A DNA stretch of 64,000 nt from Pythium myriotylum (lineage: Eukaryota; Oomycota; Peronosporomycetes; Pythiales; Pythiaceae). The stretch covers positions 3,472,001 to 3,536,000 of the forward strand of contig JALJCQ010000013.1 in the NCBI GenBank assembly GCA_023091665.1, in the 5' to 3' direction. Both the position numbers and the translations under genes were made by a program. The notes under the pieces are model-generated. The model saw nothing but the letters and a program-made list of their open reading frames with translations. It ran no database searches and was not told the DNA's origin. Positions within the stretch are counted from its first letter, which is position 1. The number at the start of each line of letters is the position of its first letter. This document shows positions 30,301 to 40,096 of the stretch, in pieces.

Positions 30301-30495
30301 TCACTCTTACTCACTCTTGGAGCAATCGTTGCCATGGTATCCCCACTGGCAGTTGCAGACAAACTCTCCGAGACGGTTGATCACGCACGAGCCGTGCAGC
30401 GAACACTGGTTCGGCGAGCCGGGACAGCGTCCTGAAGGCTGCGCCGAGACTGCGAGCAGCGATGCAGTCACGAGAACGAGACCCAGCAACCACAT
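27395..30495 (-). CDS. Large secreted EGF / repeat / peptidase-S74 chaperone protein, three exons
   Basis: Exons 30315-30495, 30009-30253 and 27395-29938; introns of 61 and 70 nt (GTGAGT/TAG, GTGCGT/CAG) keep the frame, giving 989 residues. Signal peptide at 1-19 (MWLLGLVLVTASLLAVSA). First EGF-like module CPGSPNQCSLHGSC...CNCQWGYHGNDC, a ~130-residue unassigned part, a second EGF-like module (CSKHGVC...CTCEEGFYGDNC), then ~500 residues of short Gly-rich repeats (GGVKVHGGGLQILSGGVQ) that look like a parallel beta-helix or stalk. The C-terminus is a peptidase S74 intramolecular chaperone: SDERFKTDIEPIDGDTALEW with the catalytic Ser and Lys positions, then VGFVAQQVERVLPEVV and a coiled-coil end. 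In phage tailspikes and in MYRF this domain trimerises and cuts itself off. Expected: a secreted, trimeric, self-processing fibre or adhesin. GTG at 30510 is in frame, but the ATG is at 30495. Confidence 0.88.
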
Positions 30496-31710
30496 CAACG
30501 AAAATCCCACTTAGGGGAGTGGAGTTTAGCTGAGACTTTCGCGAGTAGATTCTGCAGAAAGATCGATTTGATGAGCATGAAAGGGCGCGGATCTTCTTTA
30601 TAGTAATGTGGTCCACGTTATTTGCGGATATGATATCAGTACTTGTACCGTTTATGTACAAGTTGGTGGGTTCGCGGGCTCGCGGTCTCGCCCGTCGACC
30701 CGAGAATCGAACGTGCCCAATTTTCACAATGCGCCTACCGAGGTCACCGATCTGGCTCGTGTGCTGCTTTGTGTCGAAGCATATCGGCGTGAGCTCATGC
30801 TTTCCTAGACACTATTATCAGAATGTTGTCGAACCGTTGCCGCCACCAAACTGATTGGGCTCGCGTGCGAGCCGAGCCGATGGTGGGAATCCCGGGAAGT
30901 AATGGGCTCGTCGCGCAGACTGTCCTGTCCCCGAGTCAACTGCGACTTCTTGAAGAAAGACACTACTGACAATGACCCGAAACTAATAGAAAACCGAACC
31001 AGTGCCACCCCAACACGGTGCAAAACTGTGAACTGAGTAGAAATTTGCCTAAGACGCGGATGCGTCTGATAACCGAAAAGAAAAACCACACAACCAATTC
31101 GCCAACCTGCACAGTGTGAAGGTCTTCCGCGCCTGTCGGAAGCTCCGATTAGTACAGCTCGCACGTCGCCTGCTGTCGCTCAGCCATCACGAAGTTCCCC
31201 TCAGAACTTGAAGACTTTCCAGTCCACGGCAGATTGGAGGGTCCGATCGTTTCGAGAAATGGGAACACGCTTGTGCCTGTCGTGCAAAGACGAGGTGGCC
31301 TCGTGGGTGAAAGTGTCAGATGCTGCTCGCTTTGTCAACAATTGCAGACACGCGTGCTTTCAACAATGGAGTTCAGTATAACTTTTTAAGGAGTAGTAGT
31401 ACTTGCCATTATGTTACGAAAGACAAAAATATGTATCTGGAGATGAAGTATAGCGGGAGCCCGCGGTCATATCAACGGGGATCTCGTGAGGGCAAAGATC
31501 GGCCTCGGGAAAGTCTGGTCACGATTTCGTCGTCGATTTCGACTAGAATCACCCACGACCGCCCAAGGGCGGAAGCATCATCAATGAGGGGTCCACCCGG
31601 GCGAATGGATCTCCGCTCTCAGCCTCGACCAGTCCTTCTCATTTCCCAATCCACCGGCCTCGAATCACCCAAGCCCGTCCAGCATCCCCCACCAGTTATT
31701 CTCTTCCATC
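30496..31710. other. Divergent intergenic region between S74-protein and oxygenase-like genes
   Basis: About 1.2 kb containing both promoters. Frames of 66-157 codons lack domains. No repeat or palindrome was noticed. Confidence 0.4.
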
Positions 31711-33057
31711 ATGGTGCTCTCGTCGTGGAAGTCCTGCGTTGCGCTCGTCGCGTCCGCCGTCATGGTCATGGCCGGCTCTGGATCAGCTGTTGAGACCTTC
31801 ACGGTACCGTCCTTCGACTTTGTCCAGCTGCTCGAAGGTCAGAGCCTCGTGCTCAGCGCTCTCTCGACCGAGCTCCAGTCTGTGGGCATCGTCTCCATCC
31901 GCAACATCCCGGGCTTCAATGAGCTACGTACGCAGTACTTGGACGCTGCCACGCACTGCGCTTCGTCGGCTGAGGCCAAGGCCAACCCAGGGCTTCTCTA
32001 CAAGACGCTCTCGGACGGCACCGAGCGCTGGACGATCAGCACCAAGACCCAGGTGGACAACGCCGCGGTCGCGAGTACCAAGCTCTCAAGTGTGTGCCCG
32101 GATTACCTCCCAGCGCTTGAACAGTTCAACCAGGTCGTGAATGCGGCCGCGTGGACCTTCGCGCACTCGCTCGACTCAGCGGCGCCGTCGCTCGGTAACA
32201 AACTCGAGGATGTCGTGCTCTCGGCCCAGAACCTCGACCACTTCCACTCGTACTCGTCGCCCTCGGCTGCCGAGACGACCACCGCGAGCGCGTCTGGCGA
32301 GCCAGCGGTGAGCCTGGACCTCCACACGGACAACGGCGTGATGATTTTCATGACGGCACCAGAGTTCTACGCCCTGCGTGAGACTGGCCCCGTGAAGGTT
32401 GCACGCGAGGCCATCGTGTCTGGCCCGGACGCGTCGGCTGGCTTGCTTATCAAGGTGCCGGGCAAGGCAGAACTTGTGCAGCCCGTGCTCAAGGATGACG
32501 AGCTCGTAGTCATGATCGGCGAGGGCTTCAACTCGTGGATCACGACTGGTCTGAACGTCAAGCCGGTGCTCCACGCTATGAAGATGCCGTCGTTCTCGCC
32601 CGAGCTCGGAAAGGTCTCTCGTTCGTGGTTTGGTAAGATGATCTTGCTTCCAAAGGACCGCATCATGAAGAACACGGGCATCACGTTCGGTGACTACGCC
32701 GACAAGGTGATCGAGTACGTGATCGGCAACTCTAAGGATGCGAACTCGTTCAGCACGCTGGCGTGTCCACCGACCATGAAGCTCTTCGAGTCGGACGCGT
32801 CCTGTGCGCTCAAGATCTACGAACCCAAGCCTGGTAACTCCGCGACCAAGCAGCAGTGCGCGAACTGGTGCAACTCAAGCCACTCGACATCCAACTGTAG
32901 CAAGAACTGCAACTACGTGGGCACGGTTCCAGACGGCGGCATCGACTGCTGGATGCTCTGTCTCCCGAATGACTCGTGTGGCGCCGGTCTCATCACGCAG
33001 TGTGATCCTAACGGAGACACCAGCACTGTGTGCGTTAATGCTACTGCAACGGCGTAA
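31711..33057 (+). CDS. Secreted 2OG-Fe(II)-oxygenase-like protein with Cys-rich tail (paralogue 1)
   Basis: 448 residues from the ATG at 31711. Signal peptide near residues 1-26. The core resembles the isopenicillin-N-synthase-like double-stranded beta helix: LDLHTDNGVMIFM supplies an HxD pair near 210, ELVVMIGEGF.SW.TTGLNVKPVLHAMKMP supplies the distal His near 288, and SRSWFGKMILLP supplies the Arg that would hold 2-oxoglutarate. The N-terminal part (GIVSIRNIPGF) fits the start of such enzymes. The last ~100 residues hold many Cys (CANWCN...CSKNCNY...DCWMLCLP), unusual for this fold and pointing to an extracellular location. Substrate unknown. A paralogue lies at 35326-36687 in opposite orientation, with LRR member C between them. 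AATAAA follows at about 33134. Confidence 0.7.
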   Translation: MVLSSWKSCVALVASAVMVMAGSGSAVETFTVPSFDFVQLLEGQSLVLSALSTELQSVGIVSIRNIPGFNELRTQYLDAATHCASSAEAKANPGLLYKTLSDGTERWTISTKTQVDNAAVASTKLSSVCPDYLPALEQFNQVVNAAAWTFAHSLDSAAPSLGNKLEDVVLSAQNLDHFHSYSSPSAAETTTASASGEPAVSLDLHTDNGVMIFMTAPEFYALRETGPVKVAREAIVSGPDASAGLLIKVPGKAELVQPVLKDDELVVMIGEGFNSWITTGLNVKPVLHAMKMPSFSPELGKVSRSWFGKMILLPKDRIMKNTGITFGDYADKVIEYVIGNSKDANSFSTLACPPTMKLFESDASCALKIYEPKPGNSATKQQCANWCNSSHSTSNCSKNCNYVGTVPDGGIDCWMLCLPNDSCGAGLITQCDPNGDTSTVCVNATATA

Positions 33058-33187
33058 GACGGGAGCGAGTGAAGCACTCTGATGGATGAGATAAGGCGTT
33101 CTTGTTGAAGATCGAAAATAGCCGCTTGAACAAATAAACAATATTGGTTGGTCGTCGTCTGCTCTGATCAGTGTTGCACTGTTCACG

Positions 33188-35125
33188 ATGTGGCTCTTTC
33201 ACGTCGCCCGCGCTTGGGTCGCCGTTGGTCACTTCCTGGCGTTCGCTAACGGACTCGCCGTGATCATGCTCCACGACTTCCTCATCCGCAACTCGTATGT
33301 GGGGTTGTCGTTAAGACAGGCCTCTGAGTCGATCCCCAACTACTACGTCCCCGTCGTTGCCTTCGCTACGATCGGTTCTATCGGACACTTTATGTTGATC
33401 TGCCACTCGCTTCTTGCATCGCGTCGACGCCTCAGAAATTTGCGTACAGGACCTGCGCCGGCAGCGAATCTCGTCACCGTAGTGCCAAATCCGAGGTCCG
33501 TCAGCGTTGCTCCACTTGTGCTGACGCGGGCGATGTCGTCGAGAAGCCGAGTGAAATCCAAAGTACAACAACAAGCTCATCGCGTGTATGGGATCTGGAC
33601 GGCCTATCATGCTGAGATCACGCGGCTGTTCATCATCTGGGAAATATCGTTACAGACATTCCAGGCAAACAAAATCAGCAACCTCATCGCTAGCAAGTGG
33701 ATCAACCGGCTCATGGCGTTCATTCTTGCTGTCAACTGCTGGTTCGCCCCAGTGATCCATTACGCGCTTCGCCGCCATCCTCCAGCCTTTGTGCGTCTGT
33801 GTCGCTTGCTCGTGGACTCGGTGATCGACTTGGTGTATGGTATTGGCATCCCGTTGTCGATATTCTATCCGTATTATCATGAATACAACGGCAGTATCAG
33901 CCTCTTCCCGATAGTCAATTATCATGCAGACACGTGGTACGTAAGCGCAATCTCGGAGCTTCGCCAGGTATTCGTAAGTGGCAACGTCGATTTCATCTCC
34001 AAGATCACTGGGGCAATTGCGTTCATCACCCGCTTATTCTTGGTGCAAGAGGCGATCTCAGCAGCCGAGCGAGAAGCAACTACCTCTCATAACTCACTTG
34101 GTCCAGCGCTACCGATCAGAGAGATTAAGGGCCTGCTGCGACGACTGCTTGACACAGTTTTGATACTTTGGGGCTGTGGCGTTCTCGCGATTCATGTACA
34201 CGCGACAGTCACATCAGTCACGAAACATAACACCGGCTGCTTACTCGAGTTGAGGCCGTGGGGTGCGACGACCTACACGTGTGCGTCACTCGAGATCAGT
34301 TGCTCGAAGTGGCACACCAACGGCGAAATGGCCCGAATACAGGAGGCTCTCGAACACTTTGACCATAACGCCGTCCAGATTTTGATCTTGTCCAACTGCC
34401 CAAACCTTAGCGTACCTCCCAGGGTTCAGTTGCTTCAGAGCCTAATCACACTCAAGATTTACAATTCGAGCATCGTTGACTGGACAGCCGACGCTGCGTT
34501 GCAGCACAAACACCACCCCGTGGTCCAAATGGTGATGCTGGTACGGGTCAACATGACTGAGATGCCAGACGGATTACTCGCAGACGACTTCCCGAGCACT
34601 ATCTGGTCGCTGCATCTCAGTCACACCAGCCTCCTTGACTTCCCAGATAAGATAGCTACACTTTGGACGGGTGTGCAGCTGGTCGCGGTTGACGGAAATC
34701 CATCCCTCACTGATATTCCGCCCGTGTTGGCACAGCTCCCAAACATTCAAACACTTGGTTTCCGCGGCACGAGGATACAAACAGTGTCCAAGGGGGCGCT
34801 CGACCATGCAAATCTCATGTTCTTCAGCCTAGCGGGGAATCCCCTGACAGAACTACCCGACTCAATGGGAAATCCAACGCGGCTGTCGATGATCGATTTT
34901 CGCAAGACACAGATTCGCAGCTTCCCACCATCATGGTCACTTTATGAGTCTTCCTACCCAGTTGTTTTTCAATCAGCGGGGACACCTTTGTGCACCGAAT
35001 GGGTAAACCAGAAACAACTCGCGCCATCGTGGCTGGTAGTTGACTGCTTTAGTGGTGCGAATGAAGATGCGGATCATTTCTATCCGATCGCCGAGGAAGA
35101 TCAGTGGCGTCGAGCAAATCAGTAA
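33188..35125 (+). CDS. Polytopic membrane LRR protein, family member C
   Basis: 645 residues from the ATG at 33188. Shorter N-terminus than A or B: the first membrane segment starts by residue ~8 and the second is near 55-78. The family block reads ITRLFIIWEISLQTFQANKISN near 140-160. Further segments are at ~163-185 (WINRLMAFILAVNCW) and ~205-230, then ISELRQVFVSGNVDFISKITG, and a last segment near 320-338. The ectodomain begins GCLLELRPWGATTYTCASLEISC, followed by LRR-like units (FFSLAGNPLTELPDSM) and GTPLC. The tail ends YPIAEEDQWRRANQ. With D and E it forms a subgroup with tails rich in acidic then basic residues. It lies 130 bp after an oxygenase-like gene and converges on its paralogue. 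Confidence 0.85.
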   Translation: MWLFHVARAWVAVGHFLAFANGLAVIMLHDFLIRNSYVGLSLRQASESIPNYYVPVVAFATIGSIGHFMLICHSLLASRRRLRNLRTGPAPAANLVTVVPNPRSVSVAPLVLTRAMSSRSRVKSKVQQQAHRVYGIWTAYHAEITRLFIIWEISLQTFQANKISNLIASKWINRLMAFILAVNCWFAPVIHYALRRHPPAFVRLCRLLVDSVIDLVYGIGIPLSIFYPYYHEYNGSISLFPIVNYHADTWYVSAISELRQVFVSGNVDFISKITGAIAFITRLFLVQEAISAAEREATTSHNSLGPALPIREIKGLLRRLLDTVLILWGCGVLAIHVHATVTSVTKHNTGCLLELRPWGATTYTCASLEISCSKWHTNGEMARIQEALEHFDHNAVQILILSNCPNLSVPPRVQLLQSLITLKIYNSSIVDWTADAALQHKHHPVVQMVMLVRVNMTEMPDGLLADDFPSTIWSLHLSHTSLLDFPDKIATLWTGVQLVAVDGNPSLTDIPPVLAQLPNIQTLGFRGTRIQTVSKGALDHANLMFFSLAGNPLTELPDSMGNPTRLSMIDFRKTQIRSFPPSWSLYESSYPVVFQSAGTPLCTEWVNQKQLAPSWLVVDCFSGANEDADHFYPIAEEDQWRRANQ

Positions 35126-35325
35126 GCCGAGAATTGTTCCTCCGACTCGTAATTTTGTGCGGCGCGTGTAGCCGAACTAACTCGGTAACGGAGAGGTGAG
35201 GTTTGAGCTGCCTGCACGTGGGATTCAACTTCCTTCGTGGCGATACTGACTACGCGACGATTAGAATAACTACGGAGAAGTTAGTTTCGAAGCGGAATAT
35301 ACCGATTCATAGTGGTTCGTATCGC

Positions 35326-36687
35326 CTACAAAGCCTTTGCTGCCTTGCATACTGTCTCTTGTTTCCCACTGGGGTCACACACTGCGACTTCGTTGCTTGA
35401 ACACCCGTCGATAGGCAGACACAGCATCCAGCAATCGATTCCGCCGTTGGGAACCGTAGCGACGTACTCACAGAGCGCCTTACACTCCTCGTCCGAGTGC
35501 GTGTTGCACATACGCATGCATTCCTCTCGGGTCGCTCTCGAGTCCGGAAGTGGTTCGTACAGCTTTAGAGCACAGGCTTTATCAGACTCAACAAGCTTCA
35601 TGCGAGGAGGACATGCCACGGCGCTAAACCCTTGGGTTCCTTTGTGACCAAGCACGTAGTTGGTCGCTCTCTCACTGTATTCTTCAAAAGTGATGCCGAG
35701 ATCCTTCATTTGCTGATGCTTTGGAAGTAAGATCATCTTTCCAAACCATGAACGCGAGATTTTTCCGTGCTCTGGCGAGAACTGGGGCATCTGCATGCCG
35801 TGGAGCACAGCCTTGAAGTCCAACGTCGAGTACATCCACGACTTGTACCCTTCTCCGATCATAACGATGAGCTCGTCGTCTTGGAGAACTGGCTGGACAA
35901 CGTGATTTTGGCGAGGTTGCTTGATAAGCAAGCCCGCAGATGCTTTGGGTCCCGAGTGAATTTCGTCGCGAGGAACGCGGACAGGTTTCTTACCCTTTAA
36001 CGAATAAAACTCAGGCGTCGTCATAAGAATCATCACGCCATTATCCGTGTGCAGGTCCAGACTAAGCACAGCGTCTTCTTGGTTCCCATCATCCACGTTC
36101 ACAGCGACTTCCTTCGCCGAGTCAGGAGACGAGTACGCGTGGAAGTGGTCGAGGTGGTGCGCCGTGGAGACAATCTGCTCAAGCTTCTCGCCGCGGACAT
36201 GCGACGGCGACTTCTTGAGCGCCGCGTCGATCGCGCGCGCGAGCTTGGCCGCGACCACGTTGAGCATCTCGCTGAACGCCAGCAAGTTAGGCATGTACTC
36301 GGGGCAGTGCTTGCTCACATCGCTCTCGGCGAGCGTCGGGTTGTGGAGCTGCGTCTTCGTGCTGATCGTGCGTCTCGTCGTGCCGTCTTTGAGTGTCTTG
36401 GACTGCACACCGGCGACGTCCGACGACGCCACGCACTCGGTCGCGACACGCAGGAACTTTTCGCGGAACGCCGCGTACTCGGGCACGTCGCGCAGCGAGA
36501 CGAGCCCGCGCGACTCGAGCGCCGCGATGAGCTCGAGCACGGCGTCGCCGCGGTTCTCGGCCACGTCAGCGAGCGAGAACGACATCACGGGCACCGACGG
36601 AATCGCGCGCGCGCAGAGAACGCAGAGGCAGAGCGCGAGCAGCGCCAGCGGCGCGCGGAGACGCAGGCGCGCGTGCACGGGGGCCAT
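35326..36687 (-). CDS. Secreted 2OG-Fe(II)-oxygenase-like protein with Cys-rich tail (paralogue 2)
   Basis: 453 residues from the ATG at 36687. Arg-containing signal peptide (residues 1-29, LALLALCLCVLCARA). It keeps all positions noted in paralogue 1: LDLHTDNGVMILM (HxD), VLHGMQMP (distal His), SRSWFGKMILLP (Arg) and the Cys-rich tail (CMRMCN...CKALCEY...DCWMLCLP). Overall similarity is high across the whole length, so these are full-length duplicates, now inverted relative to each other with LRR member C between. The first third is more GC-rich than the rest. Function is inferred from motif spacing only. Confidence 0.7.
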   Translation of the reverse strand: MAPVHARLRLRAPLALLALCLCVLCARAIPSVPVMSFSLADVAENRGDAVLELIAALESRGLVSLRDVPEYAAFREKFLRVATECVASSDVAGVQSKTLKDGTTRRTISTKTQLHNPTLAESDVSKHCPEYMPNLLAFSEMLNVVAAKLARAIDAALKKSPSHVRGEKLEQIVSTAHHLDHFHAYSSPDSAKEVAVNVDDGNQEDAVLSLDLHTDNGVMILMTTPEFYSLKGKKPVRVPRDEIHSGPKASAGLLIKQPRQNHVVQPVLQDDELIVMIGEGYKSWMYSTLDFKAVLHGMQMPQFSPEHGKISRSWFGKMILLPKHQQMKDLGITFEEYSERATNYVLGHKGTQGFSAVACPPRMKLVESDKACALKLYEPLPDSRATREECMRMCNTHSDEECKALCEYVATVPNGGIDCWMLCLPIDGCSSNEVAVCDPSGKQETVCKAAKAL

Positions 36688-36950
36688 GCTGTCGGAGACC
36701 GGAGCTGCTCACGAGTGATGTGGGATCCCCTCCCGGGATCAGATCCTAAGAGTGATTGCGATTGGCTGAAAAAGATTTTTACTCTATAAAATGATCGGTA
36801 TGAAATAGTGGATATAAATACCGACGAAATACAGTTGGCATTGGATAGTGACGTAAATGGTCGTTTTATGCACAACAGGACATCCCATGACATGGTCATT
36901 TCTCGAGCTACGTTGAGCATTGTCTGCCGAGCCCTGGGGGATTGGTTCCG

Positions 36951-37802
36951 TCAAAAAGCCACAACGACCACGGCCACTGAGAAAGCCACGCGTGGCGAAA
37001 TCATCCAGAGCAAAGAAGCAGATGTAGGAGCCGGCGACGGAACTGTGCGAGGCGTCGCTGGGGTCGTTGAGGGCTCGGTTGTCTCTTGGATCGAGTCGCC
37101 ACTGCCAGAGCTGTGGATGCCAGTAGACGTCGTGTTGTTCTCACTAATCGTGGCATCTTCGTCTGCTGTGGGGTTTGCTTCAGTTGTAGCAGGTGGCGGC
37201 GTCGTGGACGGACGTTGACGGGTATCTTTCTTCGTCGGAGGCGGCGATGATGTTTGTGGAATGGGTCGGTAGACGGCTGTCGGTGCGTACGTGCGGATAT
37301 TTGCGCCGAGCTTGCTTAGCGCATCGTCCATCATGCGCTCGAAATTGCGCATGTTGCGTACTTCACGGAAGAGGCGGTTCACTACATCCTTTGTGATCGT
37401 GCCTGTAGAACGAACGTGAGCGCACACTGCAAGATTGAATATGTAGTCGCTCTTGAAATAGAGTTCATCGGCCGTACAAGCCGGTAAGATCTTCGACATG
37501 TCGATGAGGTGTCCAACGCACGTGTCGTTATTGCAGGAGCTATCCCGCACGATCCAATCTAAATTGGTCGAGCCGAGTATGTTATCGACGGTCGAGGTCT
37601 TCGAGCTGTTGCCGAGGATAAGCGGACAGAACTGCGGAAGCACGTCTTCAATGTACGTGAAATTGTACGGCAGTTTGACCTTCGCAGCATTGAATGCGTC
37701 AAAATCTGCACTCGTGCATTGGAAGTCAAAGGTCTCGTCGGCAGCGATGAAGAACGTCACGCCAACGGCAAGAAGAAGCAGGGAGAACACGAATTGATGC
37801 AT
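36951..37802 (-). CDS. GPI-type elicitin-like protein
   Basis: 283 residues from the ATG at 37802. Signal peptide near 1-20 (MHQFVFSLLLLAVGVTFFIA). The next ~110 residues carry six Cys in the elicitin order, with a central C-x4-C pair (CNNDTC) followed by DMSKILPAC and LAVC. Spacing differs from the three classical elicitins in this window, so it is a diverged elicitin-like member. A Ser/Thr/Pro-rich stretch (about 180-260) follows. The C-terminus is hydrophobic (VAFSVAVVVVAF) with no charged end, as in GPI-anchor signals. Likely displayed on the plasma membrane. N-glycosylation sites (NFT, NSS, NDT, NNT) are present. Confidence 0.7.
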   Translation of the reverse strand: MHQFVFSLLLLAVGVTFFIAADETFDFQCTSADFDAFNAAKVKLPYNFTYIEDVLPQFCPLILGNSSKTSTVDNILGSTNLDWIVRDSSCNNDTCVGHLIDMSKILPACTADELYFKSDYIFNLAVCAHVRSTGTITKDVVNRLFREVRNMRNFERMMDDALSKLGANIRTYAPTAVYRPIPQTSSPPPTKKDTRQRPSTTPPPATTEANPTADEDATISENNTTSTGIHSSGSGDSIQETTEPSTTPATPRTVPSPAPTSASLLWMISPRVAFSVAVVVVAF

Positions 37803-38583
37803 TACCTCGCAAGTTTCAAACTGAGGGCTCGCAGCTCAAAGCAAGATTCCTTTCATCTGCAAGAAGAAGGAAGTAGGTACATTGGGTGATATGAAGCGGT
37901 AGTAGGAGATTCATCGACGGTGGCCAAGTCTAGGGGCGCGAATCCCAGACAGAGGATTAGTCCATTGAACACTAATCCTGCGAGCCCCTTGTTCTTCAAG
38001 GTGATGGGCCGTACCGAATCGAAAAACCAGCCCTCAGTAAGGGATACTCTCGGCGGAAATGAGCGAAGGACAATCATACCATGCATCGAAACAGCTACGG
38101 AGCCGAACGTATTGGTCATTGATCCGCACTCGAACCCTTAGTCTGCTTCTTGGTATTTACCACGATCAGTTTTATGACGCCCGGTCACAAAACCCGATTC
38201 GATAATGTAAGGCTGAAGGGATCATTCGTGTGACAAATCTGTTCAAACGATGCCTGCGGAAGTGGAGTCGAATGAACTCCACTTGCTGAAAACCTAATAG
38301 ATTTATCCCGTCGTAACTACAGACATACCACAGTGAATTGTTCGACGGGGGCACCCGTGGGCTAAACAAGTAATGGTTGGTGGACTTCGGAGCTAGATTT
38401 CGAGGCCATTGCGCGATTCACTCAAGAGGTCATCTGGTTGTCAGCATGAAGATGTTGTGCCCATTGTCGCAAACTGAGTTAGTATGCAGTGCCCCGGCAT
38501 TTTGCAGAGAGTGGAGACGGTACTCAGTTCGAATGCGGTTGGCTTTGTTTCCATCGTAATAAGGTCGACTTCAATTGGAATGC
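37803..38583. other. Intergenic before LRR member D
   Basis: No gene recognised; frames of 60-88 codons have no domains. The left edge of the inverted repeat falls at about 38584. Confidence 0.4.
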
Positions 38584-40096
38584 AACGAGAAGCAAAGACT
38601 TTCATGTCCACGAACCGAATTCCCTCTCGTAGGCCGTCGTGTCTAATTTTGGGCGAATGGTCTTAAAAAGTGTGAGCCTTCCACAGAATTGCACTTCCAT
38701 GGACCACTTCTTCAATGCCGCTCGTCTCTGGATTGCTCTGGGCGATGCTGCCACCCTCGCCTACACAGCCGGCGTGGCCTCGTTGTACTGGTGCTTCGTG
38801 CTCAATACCGACTTGGCGTTCAATCTCACACAACTAGAGCCGACCATTCTCCGATATACTCTCCCAACTGCAATCGCAGCGTCAGTGATCTCCGTGATGC
38901 ATTTGTGGATTCTTGCACCATCGATTTGCAGCTGTATATGGGGACGAAGACAACAATCTGCCGTCGTGGCAGTGGGAACCGTTACCCAGGACCAGCTGGC
39001 GAGTCTTCGTAAGTGGCGGTCACGCATGACTCGATTCGAACATTCGGTCGAGCTCACGCGAGTCATGATTGTCGTGGAGGTGGCGCTCCAAACGTTCCAA
39101 GGGAATAAGATGAGCGGGCTTGTTGCGAGCCAGGCTATCAATGGCCTCGTTGCCATTATAATCGTCGCGAATTGTTGGCTCGCACCGATTCTCCACATTG
39201 TCATGAGAAGCTCCACGATGAGAACGCGTCGCTTCACCCGGCTGACCATCGACTTGTGGTTTGACCTGGCCTATAACATTGGGATCCCGTTCGTGATCTT
39301 CTACCCGTATTGGCGCGACTATCAGAACGCTTGGATCAACTACCCCCTCGAGTTTTATTATCGTGATACGTGGTACATATCTGCAATCTACGACCTACGT
39401 CAAGTTTTCGTGACCTCGTGGCTCGACTTCATCTCAAAACACTTCAGCTCAGTATCACTAATCTATCGATTATTGCGCCTAAAACGCGCCCTCCGATCAG
39501 TACGGGCCGAGTATACCGGCCGCCGTTCAACCGCAATATCTGCGCCAATGATCGATGATATACTTCGTCCGGCTCGCAGTCGTCTGACTCGTCTCCTCGA
39601 CACGGTACTCTTCTGTTGGGGTATTGGCGTAGTTTGTCTCCATCTCCATGCGTCGATTGTAACGCTGATACATCGAGATCCGGGTTGTCTGCAAGAGCTC
39701 AGTCCGTGGGGATCGAGTGGATATAGTTGTGCTGCGTTTGAGATCAACTGTTGGACGAGGCGAACCTCAGGGGACAGAGACTCCATGCAGGCAATCCTCA
39801 CTCGCATCAGTCCTGATACTGTGCAAAACCTCATCATCTCGCATTGTCCCGAGCTTGAGATGCCTCCGGCTGTACAAGAAATGTGGAGTCTCGTGATGTT
39901 GAAAGTGTATAACTCTACTATCGTATCGTGGGATGAAGACGCGGCCTTTCGCAGTTCGCTCCACCCGAGTCTTCTCGCATTGCTCTTTCCTCGCGTGAAC
40001 ATGAGCCGCGTTCCAGATGGTTTGCTGGTGGATGAATTTCCTCCGACGATTTTCGATCTCGAGTTCTGCATGTCGAATATCACAACGTTCCCGGAG
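38584..40096 (+). repeat. Left arm of a ~1.5 kb near-identical inverted repeat
   Basis: Matches 41716-43228 in reverse complement without any indel (paired positions sum to 81812 throughout). Only two differences were noticed: one in the leader near 38622 and one changing Arg to Lys in the coding part. The match covers the leader and first ~75 % of LRR member D, then stops abruptly inside the coding region at 40096. Confidence 0.93.
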
